Source: Cornus controversa
Lineage: Eukaryota > Streptophyta > Magnoliopsida > Cornales > Cornaceae
Assembly (NCBI GenBank): GCA_026545225.1
Contig: CM048845.1
Coordinates: forward strand, 105,830,033 to 105,894,032
Length of the DNA stretch: 64,000 bases
Direction of reading: 5' to 3'
Shown here piece after piece: positions 23,446 through 37,318 of this stretch; positions within the stretch are counted from its first letter, which is position 1, and each line of letters begins with the position of its first letter. The translations under genes were made by a program, and so were the position numbers. The notes under the pieces are model-generated. The model ran no database searches. It saw only the letters and a list, made by a program, of their open reading frames with translations, and was not told where the DNA came from.

Positions 23446-25262
23446 CTTCTTCTCTCACTTTCCTTCAATAAATCGATCGAAAGAAAAGGATCCAGATCAG
23501 AATATCAAACTCAACGCCTTTTCCTCGGAAAACCCAATGATTTGCAACTCAGATTGACATATGCCGATGGAAATCTCACAGATTATAAAACTTCTTTTTG
23601 ACAATTTGTTGAGAACCCAGAGAGCATGAAGATACCCTTTTTTTTTTGCTATAATATTGCTGGGCTTTCTGCTGAATTTGAACAGAGGTGGAGGAGAAAA
23701 GAGGCTTGGGGTGTTGGGAGGAAAAAAGAATCTATAAAGAAAATATATTAGTTTTGAATTGTAAAAGACGTGTTATTTACGATCAACTGATTTTGGATCT
23801 CCTCTTGCATTTATAAAAACAAAAAATCACGATTGGTTTTGGATTTGGATTTTTATGGAGCAGCAATATATTCCGTGTTTGGAACCAGATTCATTGGAGA
23901 ATGGAACAGGGATTAAGGGGGAAAAAAATGATCTAGCTTTAATTAAAAAGTGAGCTAAGGGCTACTTAAATTTGCTGACATTTCAAGAAAAAATTATTGG
24001 GTATTTAAAAAATGATGTCGAAACTTAAAACAAAATTTGATCTAGTTGTGAAAATTTTTATTTTTTTGTTTTTAGAAAATATGATAATAGTTCGTTAAAA
24101 TATATTTTTAAAAATAGATTTAGAAAGATTTCATTTTTTAATAATAATTTTTAAAAAAAAAAATTTTATCTTCCATTTACTATTATTTGTTTTTCATCTG
24201 ATAGTTAAATCAAATAGGCCTAAGTATTTTTTTTTTTTACTCCATTCCTTAATCTGATGAAAATTCCAAGTAACAACTTCTATTTATTATAACTTTTTAA
24301 ACAATGTTAAAGTACTAAAACAAATGTTTTTAATTAAAATTATTTTTTATTTGAATCTAACTATTTTTAAAATATTTTAGAATAAAATTTAATCCATCTC
24401 AATCTCAATTTTCTTATGAATTTATAAACTAACAACCAAAAGTTTGTGTTTTTAATGAAATATTTCTTTATTTAGTTTATTTCATTTGTTGTAAATAAAT
24501 CCCTTCGTTTTACAGTTAGACCTATTTTATTAATCAATTTGATTTAATTTAATGAGAACACAAGACTGACTTAATTATAGCCTATTCATTTAAGTTGGGA
24601 GAGACCTTTTTTACTGAGCGAGTAGTTTCGTAAATTTACAAATCTGTAAATGTTACTACTTCACTTAATTAATTGATGATAATTAAATATAAAAAAAAAT
24701 GATAATTGATTATCTTCTAAACCAAAACCAAAAAAATTAGTAATAAAACATATTTGAAAAGTTTTTCAAGCGTGAAGCACGTGGAATCTTGATGTTATAT
24801 GCCGCAGCAAGAGATGTCCACGTGTTATTTTATACATTGCAATATTATATTTTAAAGTAATATATTATATAATTGTTGTATTTTTTAAATAAATATATTG
24901 TATAAGTATTACTGGAGTATTGCTTATTCGATTTCAATAATGTGTTACAGTATTGATTTTAATGGATAGAATTTCATGAGGTTTCAAAATTATTAAAGTG
25001 AACTTTGCTGTTAATCCAATTTTACTTTTATTTTAATATTCTGAACTGTACTTTTGATCCAAATGCCAAAATGAGATTTCACTATTATTATTTATTTATT
25101 TCTAAAAAGATATGATCCCTAGCATAGCATAGTTCAAAAAAGGTAATCTACATAGACTTGTACTTTTGGTATGTCATTAAGCAAAACGCTCCAAAAAACA
25201 ATTCAATTTAATAAACAATAAGATATATTAATGCCGGTTAGCTGAGATAGCCTAAAAAAAAA
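23446..25262. other. Upstream region of the VSR gene
   Basis: The VSR promoter and 5' UTR must lie in the left part. A weak TATA-like word (TTTATAGA on the minus strand, near 23735) is about 290 bp from the start codon. The rest, to the Copia LTR at 25263, is AT-rich with no gene or clear element. Confidence 0.45.
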
Positions 25263-25466
25263 TGTTATTGATGTTGCAAATGAGGTCTACGAAGATGTAA
25301 TCGGTGAGTAGACGTGTAAACATATGATTGGTGTATTCATGTGTAAACAAGTGATTGGTGTGGTGATGCAGCCTATTGTGGGCCCCGAAATGCACGACGT
25401 GGTGAATGTCACTGAATGAGGCGGTTATATGCATGGGACATGATTGGTTACGGTGTATGTGTACAT

Positions 25467-26912
25467 GGAAAAATTACATTTTCAATTCCGAAAGTTTGTT
25501 TATACTTTAATTGCTTTTTTCACGTTTGTGTATTGATTTTTATATTTTTAAATATTGAAATTATTTATTATTTTAGTCTCTTGTATCATTGTTAACGGTC
25601 AAATTACTTATATCATGCAAACAGTACCCAGAAAATACCCAAAATGCCCTTCTATAAGAATCTTAAAAGACCCAATTAATCTCACAAAATCAAATGATTT
25701 TACAAACCCAATCTCTCATAACCCACCTTCTACCTTCAATCCTCCCTATTGCCCACTTCTCCGGACCATCCGTTCCTCTTTCTAAACCAACCCTTAGAAC
25801 CCAATTTAACTATTTGAAGTCATACCCATTGATAACAACTTGCTTTTGACACCGTTCAATAACCCTTCCGATCTCTCTTCTTGGCTCGAATCCATGGGTA
25901 GCTTTGTCCGGTGATGGGTTGTTGTCAAGACGACACAAAGATATTGAGAGGCTAATCATCTTGCGTCAAGAAATAGTGCACACAGAAAACAACTCCATGA
26001 TTGTTCTTGAAACCTTAACTGGGAATGGTTTATTATTGCTCGTCAATTTTAACTAGGTAGACTCTAAAACCACAAAAAATGAACATTTGAGACAATAATT
26101 TGTATTGCGAAAGCTGGGTCGGCAAGGTGTGTGAGATACGTGCAGGAGTATATGATCGGTGAACGGTACTGGTCTGATTCTAAGATCGTCGCCAATAACT
26201 CGTTGACATTCGCAAATACAATGGATATCGCCGATGACAACAAGAACGCTTAGGTATTCGACATTGATGATATGTTGCTCTCCAATGTCGAAAGTTGGAG
26301 ATTCTCTGTCGAGACCAATGATGCCAAGTTATGGAGTTAGATTCTAGCGAGGTGTTTGGGATACGTGATGAGTATATGACCGGCAAACGATACCAATCTG
26401 ATTCTGAGATTGTCACCGACAACTCGTTAACGTTTACAATTTCGTAAATATGTTCGCAATGTGTCGTTCGCAAATACATTCGCAACTCACCGATATAATT
26501 GTGAGCGGCAGAGAACCTAAGACCCCAATCGCCAGCATCAACAAAACAATGGAGGATGAAGACCCGAAACAGACTTTCAACCGTTTGTTTGACATCTACG
26601 AACAAGAGGATTGAATTTGGGAGTAAGCGGTTTTATCTAGAATTGCTTTGAGATTGTAATATGAAGATGGGTCTTCAAAGAATGGTGATTATTGTCGACG
26701 GTGAGAATAAAGATAGAGGGGTGTTTGGGAGGTGGAGTAAATATAACTTAGACAAGTATAGTGTATGAGTATGGTATTTTAGTCATTTCAGCATTTTGTG
26801 GACCAAAGTCAACCTTCAACCATTAACAGGGGGTGAAAATAAAGATTCGCAAATGTGGGGGGGTCAGGTTGACGTATGGACAAACCTCAGGGAGTCAAAA
26901 TGTAATTTTCCC
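25467..26912. mobile_element. Mutator-like element nested in the Copia 5' LTR, 1.45 kb
   Basis: The ends read GGAAAAATTACATTTTC on the left and GGGAAAATTACATTTTG on the reversed right end, a common plant MULE terminus. The flanks TGTGTACAT and TATATAAAT agree at 6 of 9 positions, a decayed 9-bp duplication. Inside, about 85 bp at 26131-26220 recur at 26357-26438. I cannot identify the gene fragment, if it is one. No transposase is seen. Confidence 0.75.
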
Positions 26913-26964
26913 TATATAAATATATACGAAGTGTGTTGTAATGAAAATAACTTTGAAAAATGAC

Positions 26965-27183
26965 TAACAGTATGTCCTACTTGGTTCTGTTCTTTAAAAC
27001 AGTTGTCAAAAATTCTGTAAACAAAAATTATTTTTAAAAAATTATAAAAGACAATTATCTAATAACAGATTTTTTTAAAAATTAATTTCACAACGTATCA
27101 ATCAAATAATATATTTTTTATAGTTTTTGAATTTTAGTTCTCAACAGAGAACTGTTCTCCAAAAATTAAACCAAGGAGACCCT
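26965..27183. mobile_element. Tourist-like MITE nested in the Copia 5' LTR
   Basis: The left GTATGTCCTACTTGGTTC and the reversed right GGGTCTCCTTGGTTTAAT are similar, and the 3' LTR lacks this block where the two LTRs otherwise align. The limits are approximate and no target duplication was fixed. Confidence 0.5.
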
Positions 27184-28719
27184 CACTCTCTATTTTGTTT
27201 TCTCTCTAATTATATATTTTGTTCTTTATTTTTTTTAACACTCTGATACTATATTTTTCTACATTTATAACATGTTATCAGCAGTATCTCACCAACTGAG
27301 AAGAAGACTATATTTTTCTTTCTTTGTGTCAAAGAGTAAGAAAATAAATCATCTATATTTCTCATTGTGTCAGTAAAATATTATAAAGAATACTATTTTT
27401 GTGCATACTTTATAATTGTTTTCCTAAAAAATGATGAGTTGTTTACACTGGATACTAAAATAAATTGTGTTTGAATTTAAATGTTCCTACTGATCATTTC
27501 ATGTAATATACTTCTCTTTTTATCCATGATATTATTACTAAGATTAAAATAAAGTGTTTGACATTTTCACGTAAAAAAAAATCTTAGTATTTATTTTAAA
27601 AATTATTACTATTGTTATCTTCTATTTTAGTTATATGCACGAAGAAAGGTAATATTGTATTCTTTTACTTTCTTTTGACATTATCTTTACTGGTATACAA
27701 TCTTTCACTTTCATTATAAATTTTCTAATGTTATAATTATTTCAAAGCTAAAATATATCATATTCAATATATATATATATATATATATATGTATATGTAT
27801 ATATGTTATTTTATTATATGATTCTAACTATGTTATTTTACCATTTACAATATCTAGATAATATTGAATATGACAAAGCCTGAATTTGTTGGCCTTGATA
27901 TTACGATTTACGGGCAAGAACTACTTATCATGAATCCCTGATGAGGAGATCCATTGTGATGTCATAAATCTTGAGGATATAATTAAATAAGAAAAACAAG
28001 TGTCTTTGTAGGATTGCACAAAAGTAATGATTTTTCTTTAGCATCATATTGTGAGGAATTAAAGATTGAGTACCTCACAGTTAAGAACTCACTTACACTT
28101 TGAAAAAAATTGAACGGTATGAGCATCAAAAGACTGTAATTCCTCCAAAAGCTTGATATGATCGACTAGATACACATGCAATTGCAAGGTTTTAAATTTG
28201 TGAGTGAATATGATTTAGCCTTATTTAAAATTAGCTCTTAGTTGAAGTTATGTGGAGAGAAAATTACTAATAAGGATATGTTATATATATAAAATAAAAT
28301 AAAATAACATACTTCATGTTGCATGCCTCAAATGTGCCCTTATATCATCAATATCGAGAGTGACAATTTACAAAATATTATGAGCTTATATCATGTCTAG
28401 TAGTGGCTGAACAAAACAACAAGCTTTTGATGAAAAATCATCAATCTCGTCCGACCAGATCAACAGCTTTCCTTGAAGCGAATGAAACCTCATTTCACAG
28501 TTGTGGTCATGGTCATGGGTATTGTTGCAGTAGAGATAACTACCATAATTGTGGTGGTCATAATTTCTTAATGTTTTCTAGAAGATACTCCTCACCGTAC
28601 CACTAGAAAGTGGAATACAAATGAGATTAAATAAGTAAAAAGGAAAGGATTGCAAAATAATCTTCTAAGAAAAATATGAATATGCTTGTTATAAGTGTAG
28701 CATGAAAAAACATTGGTTA

Positions 28720-31351
28720 TGTCATGCCCTGAAATCCAAGACACCGGAGACTCTATCACTGGGTTTGAATTCCGAATGTGAGTCCAAGTCAACCACTTAT
28801 GACTCTCATATGCAATTCTCTTTTGATACTAGCTTCGGTACCATGTTGTCATGCCCCTACTTTCTAATACCAAGATTGATATAGGATGTGGAGGTGAATA
28901 GTTCATTTTGTACCACATGTCATCATCCACATGCCCTGAAAGACCAGAAAATCCATTCCCTTGTCCCAATTCAATTACCTCAACTTCTAATCCAATGCGG
29001 AAGCTTAAATATATACATATATATGTGTGAGTATGTGTGTGTGGCCGTGTATGACTCAACGTCAATCCTTAACTAGGCCCCACACGTGGTTGTACATACA
29101 CAATGCTATCTGCTGTTCACAACCTTCGCACAATCGAAATGTGTTTTTCGCACAACCGAAATGGTGATTTCAATCAATCAAAACTCCATCTTCGCATAAT
29201 CGAAATTCTCAATCATGCGAAGTACTATCGAAGTTTATCATCATTCGGGACTTTTGACATTTAAAAAAAAACCTCTAATTTCTCGCTTGATCGAAAGTGC
29301 ATTTTCGTACAATCGAAATTTCTCACAATCAAAATGGTGATTTCACACAATTGAAGAATTTCGATCGTGCGAAATAGGCATTCTGCATAATCGAAATAGC
29401 CTTCGGCAGAATTTTCTAAAATTCCTTAATTTATCTATTTTTCGTTCAAAATTCATTCTAACAACCTACAATCACCACACATCCTCCCAATCATCCATAG
29501 CATGATAAATCATTACGATCTTACTCCAAAATATACATTTGAATCTCATAAGGAAAAATTCATGCATTTGATATACATATATCGAAACCATACATTTTAT
29601 ATAATCCACAAAAGTCATAAACTTACTATATATAAGGAGAACATTCAAGTTCTATTACATAACCATAATTTAAACGTACCGACACTACTTCCAATTTAGT
29701 CCACATGCCATAAATCAGCATGGACACCTATATACATGTTTTAACCAAAAACACCCAAAAAGTAGAGTTCTTCTGCTCTAAGTCCAACTTACAATTGGGC
29801 ATTCTCAATCACTTCCTTGTCATGTCCTAAAAGTGTTAGTGTAAGGGGATGAGCAAATTTCAACAAGCTCAAGGTTATAATGTCGTACAATCCATTCAAG
29901 TCCATATTTCATGTTTAATGCATAAAACACAAATCATGCTCGTCAACTATGTGTCATGCTCCCTAGCATTCTAAGCACAAGTTCATACATTCAATTCACT
30001 CAATTCATGGCATGTACGTCAAACATAACTTGGCTACCACATAAAGATAATTCATGTTTAAAACACATTTCCATCATATATGCGACATATAACATAATCG
30101 AAACGGGATTAATATCCACGCAAGTCATGTAAAACACTTAAGTTACACATAAGACTTAACACATTCTCTCGGAGTTGGTTCACACTCACACACACACAAG
30201 ATACGTACCGAAGTCCCATATCTCAATTCTAGTTATTTTAGGGCTACTAACCCACTGGTAACCAACCCATCTTACGCAAGTTTGAGGTTTTTCAACCCCC
30301 GTGATATTTTCTCCGACTACTTTCCCATGAGCCACCTCCGAGACACACCCGACACTCACACAAAATATTTCACATCTTACAAACACATTTACAAGTTCGA
30401 TGCATTGCACCCATTATATGTCATATTTCAATTCTAGTATGTCACACAAGAATCATAAGACATATACATAAGATAAAACCCCCAAATTATGTTTTTCATC
30501 ATCTGTTCCCCAAAATCCCATATATGCAATTCATGTCTCACATTGTACATATAAATAATCTATGCAATATAAAATATATACCAACCATTTCTAGCAAGAG
30601 AAGCATATATACATCACTTTAAAACATGATTTTCATTACAAAACATATACTTTCATATATCACATGAAAAGAAAACATCTATTTTATGCGTATACATGAA
30701 ATTTCACTTGATTTAGAAGACACACACACACACCTTACCTCAATATCTTTAGTTTCAAGCTATCTCACACTTTCATCACTCTCAAAGTTGTCCAATCGCG
30801 ACTTTTTTCGATTCCAAGTGAAGCCCTTGTTGTGTAGAACGCACTTTTCTTCTTCAATATCTTCCGAATCAAACCCTAAGGCCTTCAAATCTTTGAGAGA
30901 AGGTAGAGAACTCAAGAGGGAAGAGAGAGGAGAGAGTTATAGGTTTTTAGAGAGAGAAATGAGTTGTAAATATCTATCTCCCAGATATTTATAAGCCTTA
31001 TGGTGTAAAAAGACTAAAATGCCCCTAGTCACTTAACGTACCTGGGAGATCTCTGTTTTCGAATCCGAAAGAAGTTATAAACTCGAAATTACTTCTATGT
31101 CTCTTCAAATATTCTAATTGGTTTATAACCAAAAATAAAATTTTTCAAAAAAATATCTGAATTCCCATGCCCACCCAATCCCCTATCTCGGGTTTCGATG
31201 ATCCAAAATTTTAAAATGAGTCGAATGGCTCACAAAACTCTTCAAACCTCTAAACTAGTCCCCACATGTGTAAATCATACTTATAGCATATGCAAAACAT
31301 TTAGATTCCTATTTCAAAAAATAAATAAATAAATAATTTTGGATCTCTACA
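28720..31351 (+). mobile_element. Solo-LTR-like element, Ty3/Gypsy type, 2.6 kb (copy 2), nested in Copia gag
   Basis: It starts TGTCATGCCC, ends CTCTACA and is flanked by a perfect 5-bp duplication GGTTA (28715-28719 and 31352-31356). Copia gag sequence resumes directly after it. The second TGTCATGCCCC about 127 bp inside and TATTTATAAGCC near 30987 match copy 1 at 471-3068. No protein domains are visible. It was inserted after the Copia element. Confidence 0.8.
29125..29402. repeat. Cluster of short partly palindromic words inside LTR copy 2
   Basis: Words of the type TTTCGCACAATCGAAAT recur about ten times, for example TTCGCATAATCGAAATT and TTTCGTACAATCGAAATTT. ATTTCGATCGTGCGAAAT is an imperfect palindrome. 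The array sits 405-683 bp from the LTR start, close to the position of the different array in copy 1. Confidence 0.78.
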
Positions 31352-31942
31352 GGTTACGTACACATCGTATGTCTAAGCATTTAGTTGATCCTTACCAAGC
31401 CTCAATGAAAGAAAAAAAGAAAAAAAAATTAAATGAAGTTTACTGATAACTATGTCCACACCAATTAATATTGTTTTCTTTAATTGCATTATTACTCATA
31501 TATTACTTTCGGTATATTTTCATTTTCTTATGCATTTTTATGTTAAAGTAATAAAATTTAATATGAACTTTTTGAGAGGCATTGATCTAATTGGTACATT
31601 GACTGAGCCTAAGATGAATGGTGATATATATATGTTTAGCTAACAGATAGTGGAACAATGAAAACTATGTTGCCAATACAATATCAGACCATGTAAACCT
31701 TATTAAAGGTTCCAAAAAAGCCAATATTGTGTTACTATATGAAACAAAATTATATATTAATAATGTTTTATATTTTACTAGATCTAAAGAAATATGTTGA
31801 GTTTTAAAGATATATGTTATAACGAATATCATATTGAGACTATAAATGAAGGCAATGTAGAATATCTTTGCAACACATCTATTGTTTCATGTGAGAAGCA
31901 TATATTAGAAAAACTCTTTACTTTCTCTTTTGGGTTATATTA

Positions 31943-33865
31943 TGATGCATCCACAAAATTTTAAATTTTCCGCAATCAACTTTATGATTTTTAAAAACTT
32001 TTCATATTCTAAATTTTTATGATTGGTTATGTAACTTTCTGATTTTCAGTAATTTTTTTGTTTTAGTTTTAATTTATTTTTGGTAGTTGTCTAATTTATG
32101 TCATAGATTGGAGAGGAAGAAACTTATATAAGGCCTTGTAATTACTATGGTTTGACAATTTTTGTTGAAGAGATAATTTATAGCAACTTATAATTTATTT
32201 TCAATTCTCCTTTCTCTTGCTTAATTCTTTTTTTTAGTTTCAATATTCCTGTGACGACGATTTGATCATCTCCTCTTGGTAAGGCGACATCATTTGGTAT
32301 TAGAGCTTTGGTTTCAACTTTCTAACTGCTTAATTATGCTTCCATAACAACTACCGAGAAGAGAAAATCGTAAGATGCACACCCCAGCTAAACCCTAAAC
32401 CCCAACAACATGAAAACGAGATAGAGTTTGTGCAGAGACAAGTCGAGTTGTTGACTCGCCTATTGGGTCAACGTGTTGTTAACCCATCAGTTAATACCAA
32501 CCCACCGATTAAAGGTAATATTCTGCTGGATGATAATGTGTCAAACACCGAGGCTATTGTAAAATATTCATTCTATGTTTCACGTCACCATGGATCAGTC
32601 AATAAGTGGACTGACCGTCGTTGGCCGACAAATATCAAATTCGATATTCTTGAGTTTCATGAAGAGAACGACAATCTTGAAGAGGATTTTGTAAATCCTT
32701 TTTGCAGTAACATAGCATCAAAACAACACCTATTCTATTTAATGAAAGGCGTTGGGATTATGGCTTTAAGGTGAAAATTCTTAAATTTGTAGGAGGCCAA
32801 AATATGATGAGTCCACGGATGAAAAGAACGATGATATCCTATATGGTGATGTAGGAGACTTTTTGGTCATGCGAAAGTCATTATTGCTTCCGGAACATGA
32901 GGTCTAAGAAGACTGGTTGCTCATTAACATCTTTCACACCACTTGTACTATTGGTGAAAAGATGTTCAACAAGATATCGATAGTGGTAGATGTGAGAATG
33001 TGGTGGTAGCAATAGCAATGGAGAAAAATGTAGTGCTTAACATTTCATCAACGAGAGATTTGCACGAATACAAGTCTGACCATTGGTTGGTGTTTGAAAA
33101 TTCGAGCACTAAAACAAGTTTACGTAGCTTGGAAGATTTGGTTGATCATGAAGCGTTTAGATCTATGCAGATGAACAATATTGAATTTTACTTTTATGAT
33201 ATGATTTGGGATGAATTCTTGGAGCTCGCAACAACTGCTAAGCGTTTGCTAGAACAAAAATTAAAGTTGATTTAACTTCTAGTTCCTGATACGTGTTCCA
33301 CAGAGTTATGCGAATTTACCCAAGTTCAAAGGAAATCTAACAAAATTCATGATTATTATGCAAATGAATTATTTGTTAGTATAAGAAGGTTATTATATTG
33401 ATTCGAGTTCGGAAAAGAAGAAAGAAGGGATGGAAAGCTAAGTTCAGATTTTGATTGATCATGGCAATTTACTTCAAACTGGAGGGCAAGTTCTTTCCAA
33501 CCCGGAGGGACTGATGCAACCACAAAATCCCAAATTTTTTTCAATTAACTTTATGATTTTTAAAAACTTTCTATGTTCTAAATTTTCCTGATTGTTATGT
33601 AATTTTTTGATTTTCAGTAATTTTTTTTGTTTTAGTTTTAATTTATATCTGGTAGTTGTTAATTTATGGCATAGATTGGGGAGGAAGAAACTTATATAAG
33701 GCCATGTAATTGCTAGGGATTGACAATTTTTGTTGAAGAGATAATTTAATGCAACTTATAGTTTGCTAATTTCAATTCTCATTTATCTTGTTTAATTTTT
33801 TCTTATTTTGTTTCAATATTGTTGTGACGACGATTTGATCGTCTCCTCTTAGTAAGGCAGCATCA
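31943..33865 (+). mobile_element. Small Ty3/Gypsy-like LTR element nested in the Copia pol region, 1.9 kb
   Basis: The two LTRs (31943-32292 and 33512-33865) start TGATGCA and end CATCA. They are flanked by a perfect 5-bp duplication TATTA. The primer site TTGGTATTAGAGC directly follows the first LTR, and a purine-rich ACCCGGAGGGAC precedes the second. The 1.2 kb interior holds only gag-like pieces (around 32430-32775 and 33000-33275). It has no visible protease, reverse transcriptase or integrase, so it would need a partner to move. It is broken. The LTRs differ at a moderate number of sites, so it is not recent. Confidence 0.85.
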
Positions 33866-34281
33866 TATTATATAACTATAAGAGTAATTGAATCACATGT
33901 AGTGATACATAAAAAGTGTTCTGACCAAAAAAAATTTATACTTTGACATGATCGTTTTGGTCATCTAGTGTCAAGAATGATGTATCGAATTATTGAGAAT
34001 TCAAATTGACATCCACTAAAAAATCAAAAGATTCTTTTGACAAATGATTATTTTATATGTATTGCTTGCTCACAAGGTAAATTGATTGTCCAACCGTCTC
34101 CTTCAACAACATTTTTGCAACGAATTCATGGGCATAATTTTTCGAAAGAGGAAAGTACAAGAAAATGTGCATAAATAAATTGGTGCTCCTAAAAAGGTCA
34201 TGCTTACAAAGGGCACTAGCTTTTGATGAGATCTAGGTACCTAAAGATGATAAAATAATAACCGTTGATAAGGTACAAGTC

Positions 34282-34795
34282 ACTTAAACACCTTGATCTG
34301 TCAATAGATCAGATTTTAATTTGAATCCGATCCAATAATTAGGATATGAATTAGACATTCAATCTGACAGCGATCTGAATTATATAATCCGTTAGTTAAA
34401 CAAATTGGATATGAATTATGGTCAATTCGATCCGATAATAATCCGATCCAAAATAATATAATATATAATTTATTATAAATATATTATCTAATATTATAAC
34501 ATATAATATTTACATAATATTAAAATATTTTTTTATCATTATTTTCTTCTTATTATTCACTCTCTCTATTTTGTCTTTCTTTATATTTTATTTTTCTTCT
34601 CTATTTTTTTCCCAATCATTATTTGCTAATCTCATTTGAAATTAATTTTTTTTAAAATTTTCGAATCGGATATCCGATTAATAACAAATCAGATATAGAT
34701 TTAGTTATATATAATCTGCTGAGTTATCAGATCGGCTATAACTCTTATCGGGTTCATATCGAATCATACCTAATCCGGTCCAAATCTAATTCGTT
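34282..34795. mobile_element. Non-autonomous insert with 8-bp target duplication nested in the Copia pol region
   Basis: TACAAGTC flanks both sides (34274-34281 and 34796-34803). The Copia reading order stops on one side and resumes on the other. The interior is AT-rich with repeated GATCCGAT-like words. The 8-bp duplication suggests hAT, but the end repeats are weak. Confidence 0.6.
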
Positions 34796-36691
34796 TACAA
34801 GTCTAGAGACACCAACACCAGAAAATAATGAGATCTCAATAAATTATGTAGAAATATAGGATATAAATAAAATTATTATCGGCAATATATTCTCATTTGC
34901 AATTGCTCTTTATATTACAAAAGATAATGAGGATCCTGAACCTCAAAACATCAAAGAATGTCAATGTAGAAATGATTGGCGAAAATAAAATGAAGCAATA
35001 CAGACATAATTAAATTCAGTAGCAAAATGTGAAGTATTTGGACTTGTAGTTTAGACACCTAAAGATGCCAAATCTGTAGGGTACAAAAGAATATTTGTAT
35101 GAAAAAGTAATGAAATTGTGAGATACAAAGCACAACTTATGGCACAAGGTTTCTCGTAGAGACCTGGCCGGTATTGATTATAAGGATACATATTCTTCTG
35201 TAATGGATGCAATCACATTTTGAGTACAAGGTTTCTCGCAGAGACATGGCCAGTATAGACTACAAGGATACATATTCTCCTGTAATGAATGCAATCACAT
35301 TTCAATTATTACTTAGTTTGACAGTCACCGAAAGACTGGACATGCATCTAATGGATGGGTTACGAGATATTTATATGGGTCACTAGATAGTGATATTTAT
35401 ATAAAAACTCCGGAAGGATTTAAAATACCAAAAACAAATAATTCAAAACTACATTACATGTACTCAATAGTTACAATGATCCTTATATGGATTGAAACAT
35501 TCGGAACGCATGTTGTATAATTACCTCAACGAATATTTGTTGAAACAAAGATATGTGAATAATCCAATTTCTCCTTGCATTTTCATTAAAAAAAATCATA
35601 ATATAGATTTGTTATTATAGGAGTATACGTAAACGATATGAATCTTGTGGAAACTCTTGAAAAGTTCACCACTACTGCTAATTATTTAAAAAAATAATTT
35701 AAAATGAAAGAGCTTGAAAAAATAAAATTTTGTCTCAGCTTACAGATCGAGCATTTACCAAACAAAATTCTTATCCATCAGTCAACATATATAGGAAAAG
35801 ACCCGAAACACTTTTATATAGATAAAGTTCACCTATTGTGCTTTCCAATTATTATTTGATCACGTGATGTTAATAAAATTATATTTCGTTCTCAAGAAGA
35901 TAACGAAGAATTTCTTGGTCCTAAAGTACCATATGTCAGTGTAATTAGTGCTCTTATGTACATTGTAAATTACACCTGACCTGACATAGTTTTTTCAGTT
36001 AACTTACTAGCACAGTATAATTCTTTACTAACTCGAAGATATTGGAATAGGGTCAAACACATTATGCGTTACCTTCGTGAAATATTGACATGAGATTGTT
36101 TTATTCAAGAGTACCAAAGTCCCAATTAATTGGATATGGAGATGTAGGTTATCTTTATAATTCACATAAAGATCATGGAAATCACTCATGACTACAACAT
36201 TCAAGAAGCTAGTGCACAATATTAGAATGCGTCAACTCAAGGATCTTTCATGATAAATTAATGCAACAACTATGCTTATGAGGGTGAGCAATTGGTTGAA
36301 AATGGATTGACATATTGTACTCTTTTTTCTTCTTCTAGAATTTTTTTTTTCTGAGTTTTCCTAGCAAGATTTTAATAAGAAAATTCTAACCCATGTAATA
36401 TTATTTTCAATTACACATTGTACTTTTTTTTCTTTGCTAGATTTGTCTTATTGAATTTTTTTTAACAAAATTTTAACGATACATTCTCATTACAGTGAAC
36501 TCCCAAGGAGGAGTATTGCAAATAGAATTCACGTATGAAGTACATGAACTGTGTTGCATACATGTAATTGGTGGGTTGACATGTAAACATGTGCCCCATC
36601 ACCGAAGCTCGTATCCACAGTCCAACTCCCAAGCACATCGTGTTGCCACTTAGCTTCAACATCACCAAGCTTAAGCATCGTCGTTCTCATA

Positions 36692-37318
36692 TGGAGGTGG
36701 CAATTCATGTTCTTGTGTCGTGTTCATGTCGTGTCGATTTATGAGTATCCTACTAAACAGCTCAACCTTAATCCGACCTATTTAATAATCGTGTCAAAGA
36801 CCCTCAACATTGACTCAACCTGTTTATTAAACGTGTAACCCGTGTCGATTCGTGTAACCCATTTAATAAATATGTCCTATAATGGCATGACTTGTTTAAT
36901 AACTTTTTTAATCTGTTTAACTTAATTAATATGAGTTTCTCCACCCCTAAAAATCTCTCTGAATATCATATACAAAATAAAGTACATATCAATATATAAA
37001 TTCTAAAATCAAACTATATTATAAATTTTGTATCTATATATAAACTTAAAAAATATACTAAGATGATTCAATAATTAGGAAGACACCATAACAATCTTAT
37101 CCTTGTATTTTATGGTTATATCAATCCCGTAAACAAACAAATAGATTACAAACAATTGCAATATATATAACTATGTATAAATAAGTTTGTAAACCTAACC
37201 CAATTTTTGTGTATCGTGTTCGTGTCAACCTATTTATTAAACGTATCGACTTACCTCAAATCCAAACTCGCTTAATTCGTGTCATGTTATCGTGTCGTAT
37301 CCAATTTTACCACCTCTA
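36692..37318. mobile_element. Non-autonomous hAT element nested in the Copia 3' LTR, 627 bp
   Basis: The ends read TGGAGGTGGCAATT and, in reverse, TAGAGGTGGTAAAATT. The sequence is homologous, in opposite orientation, to the element at 45037-45736 (shared ACACGA and GTGTCG words, GGTTTGAGGTAAG-like tracts). The flanks TTCTCATA and TCCTCGTC agree at 5 of 8 positions, which looks like a decayed duplication. Confidence 0.75.
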
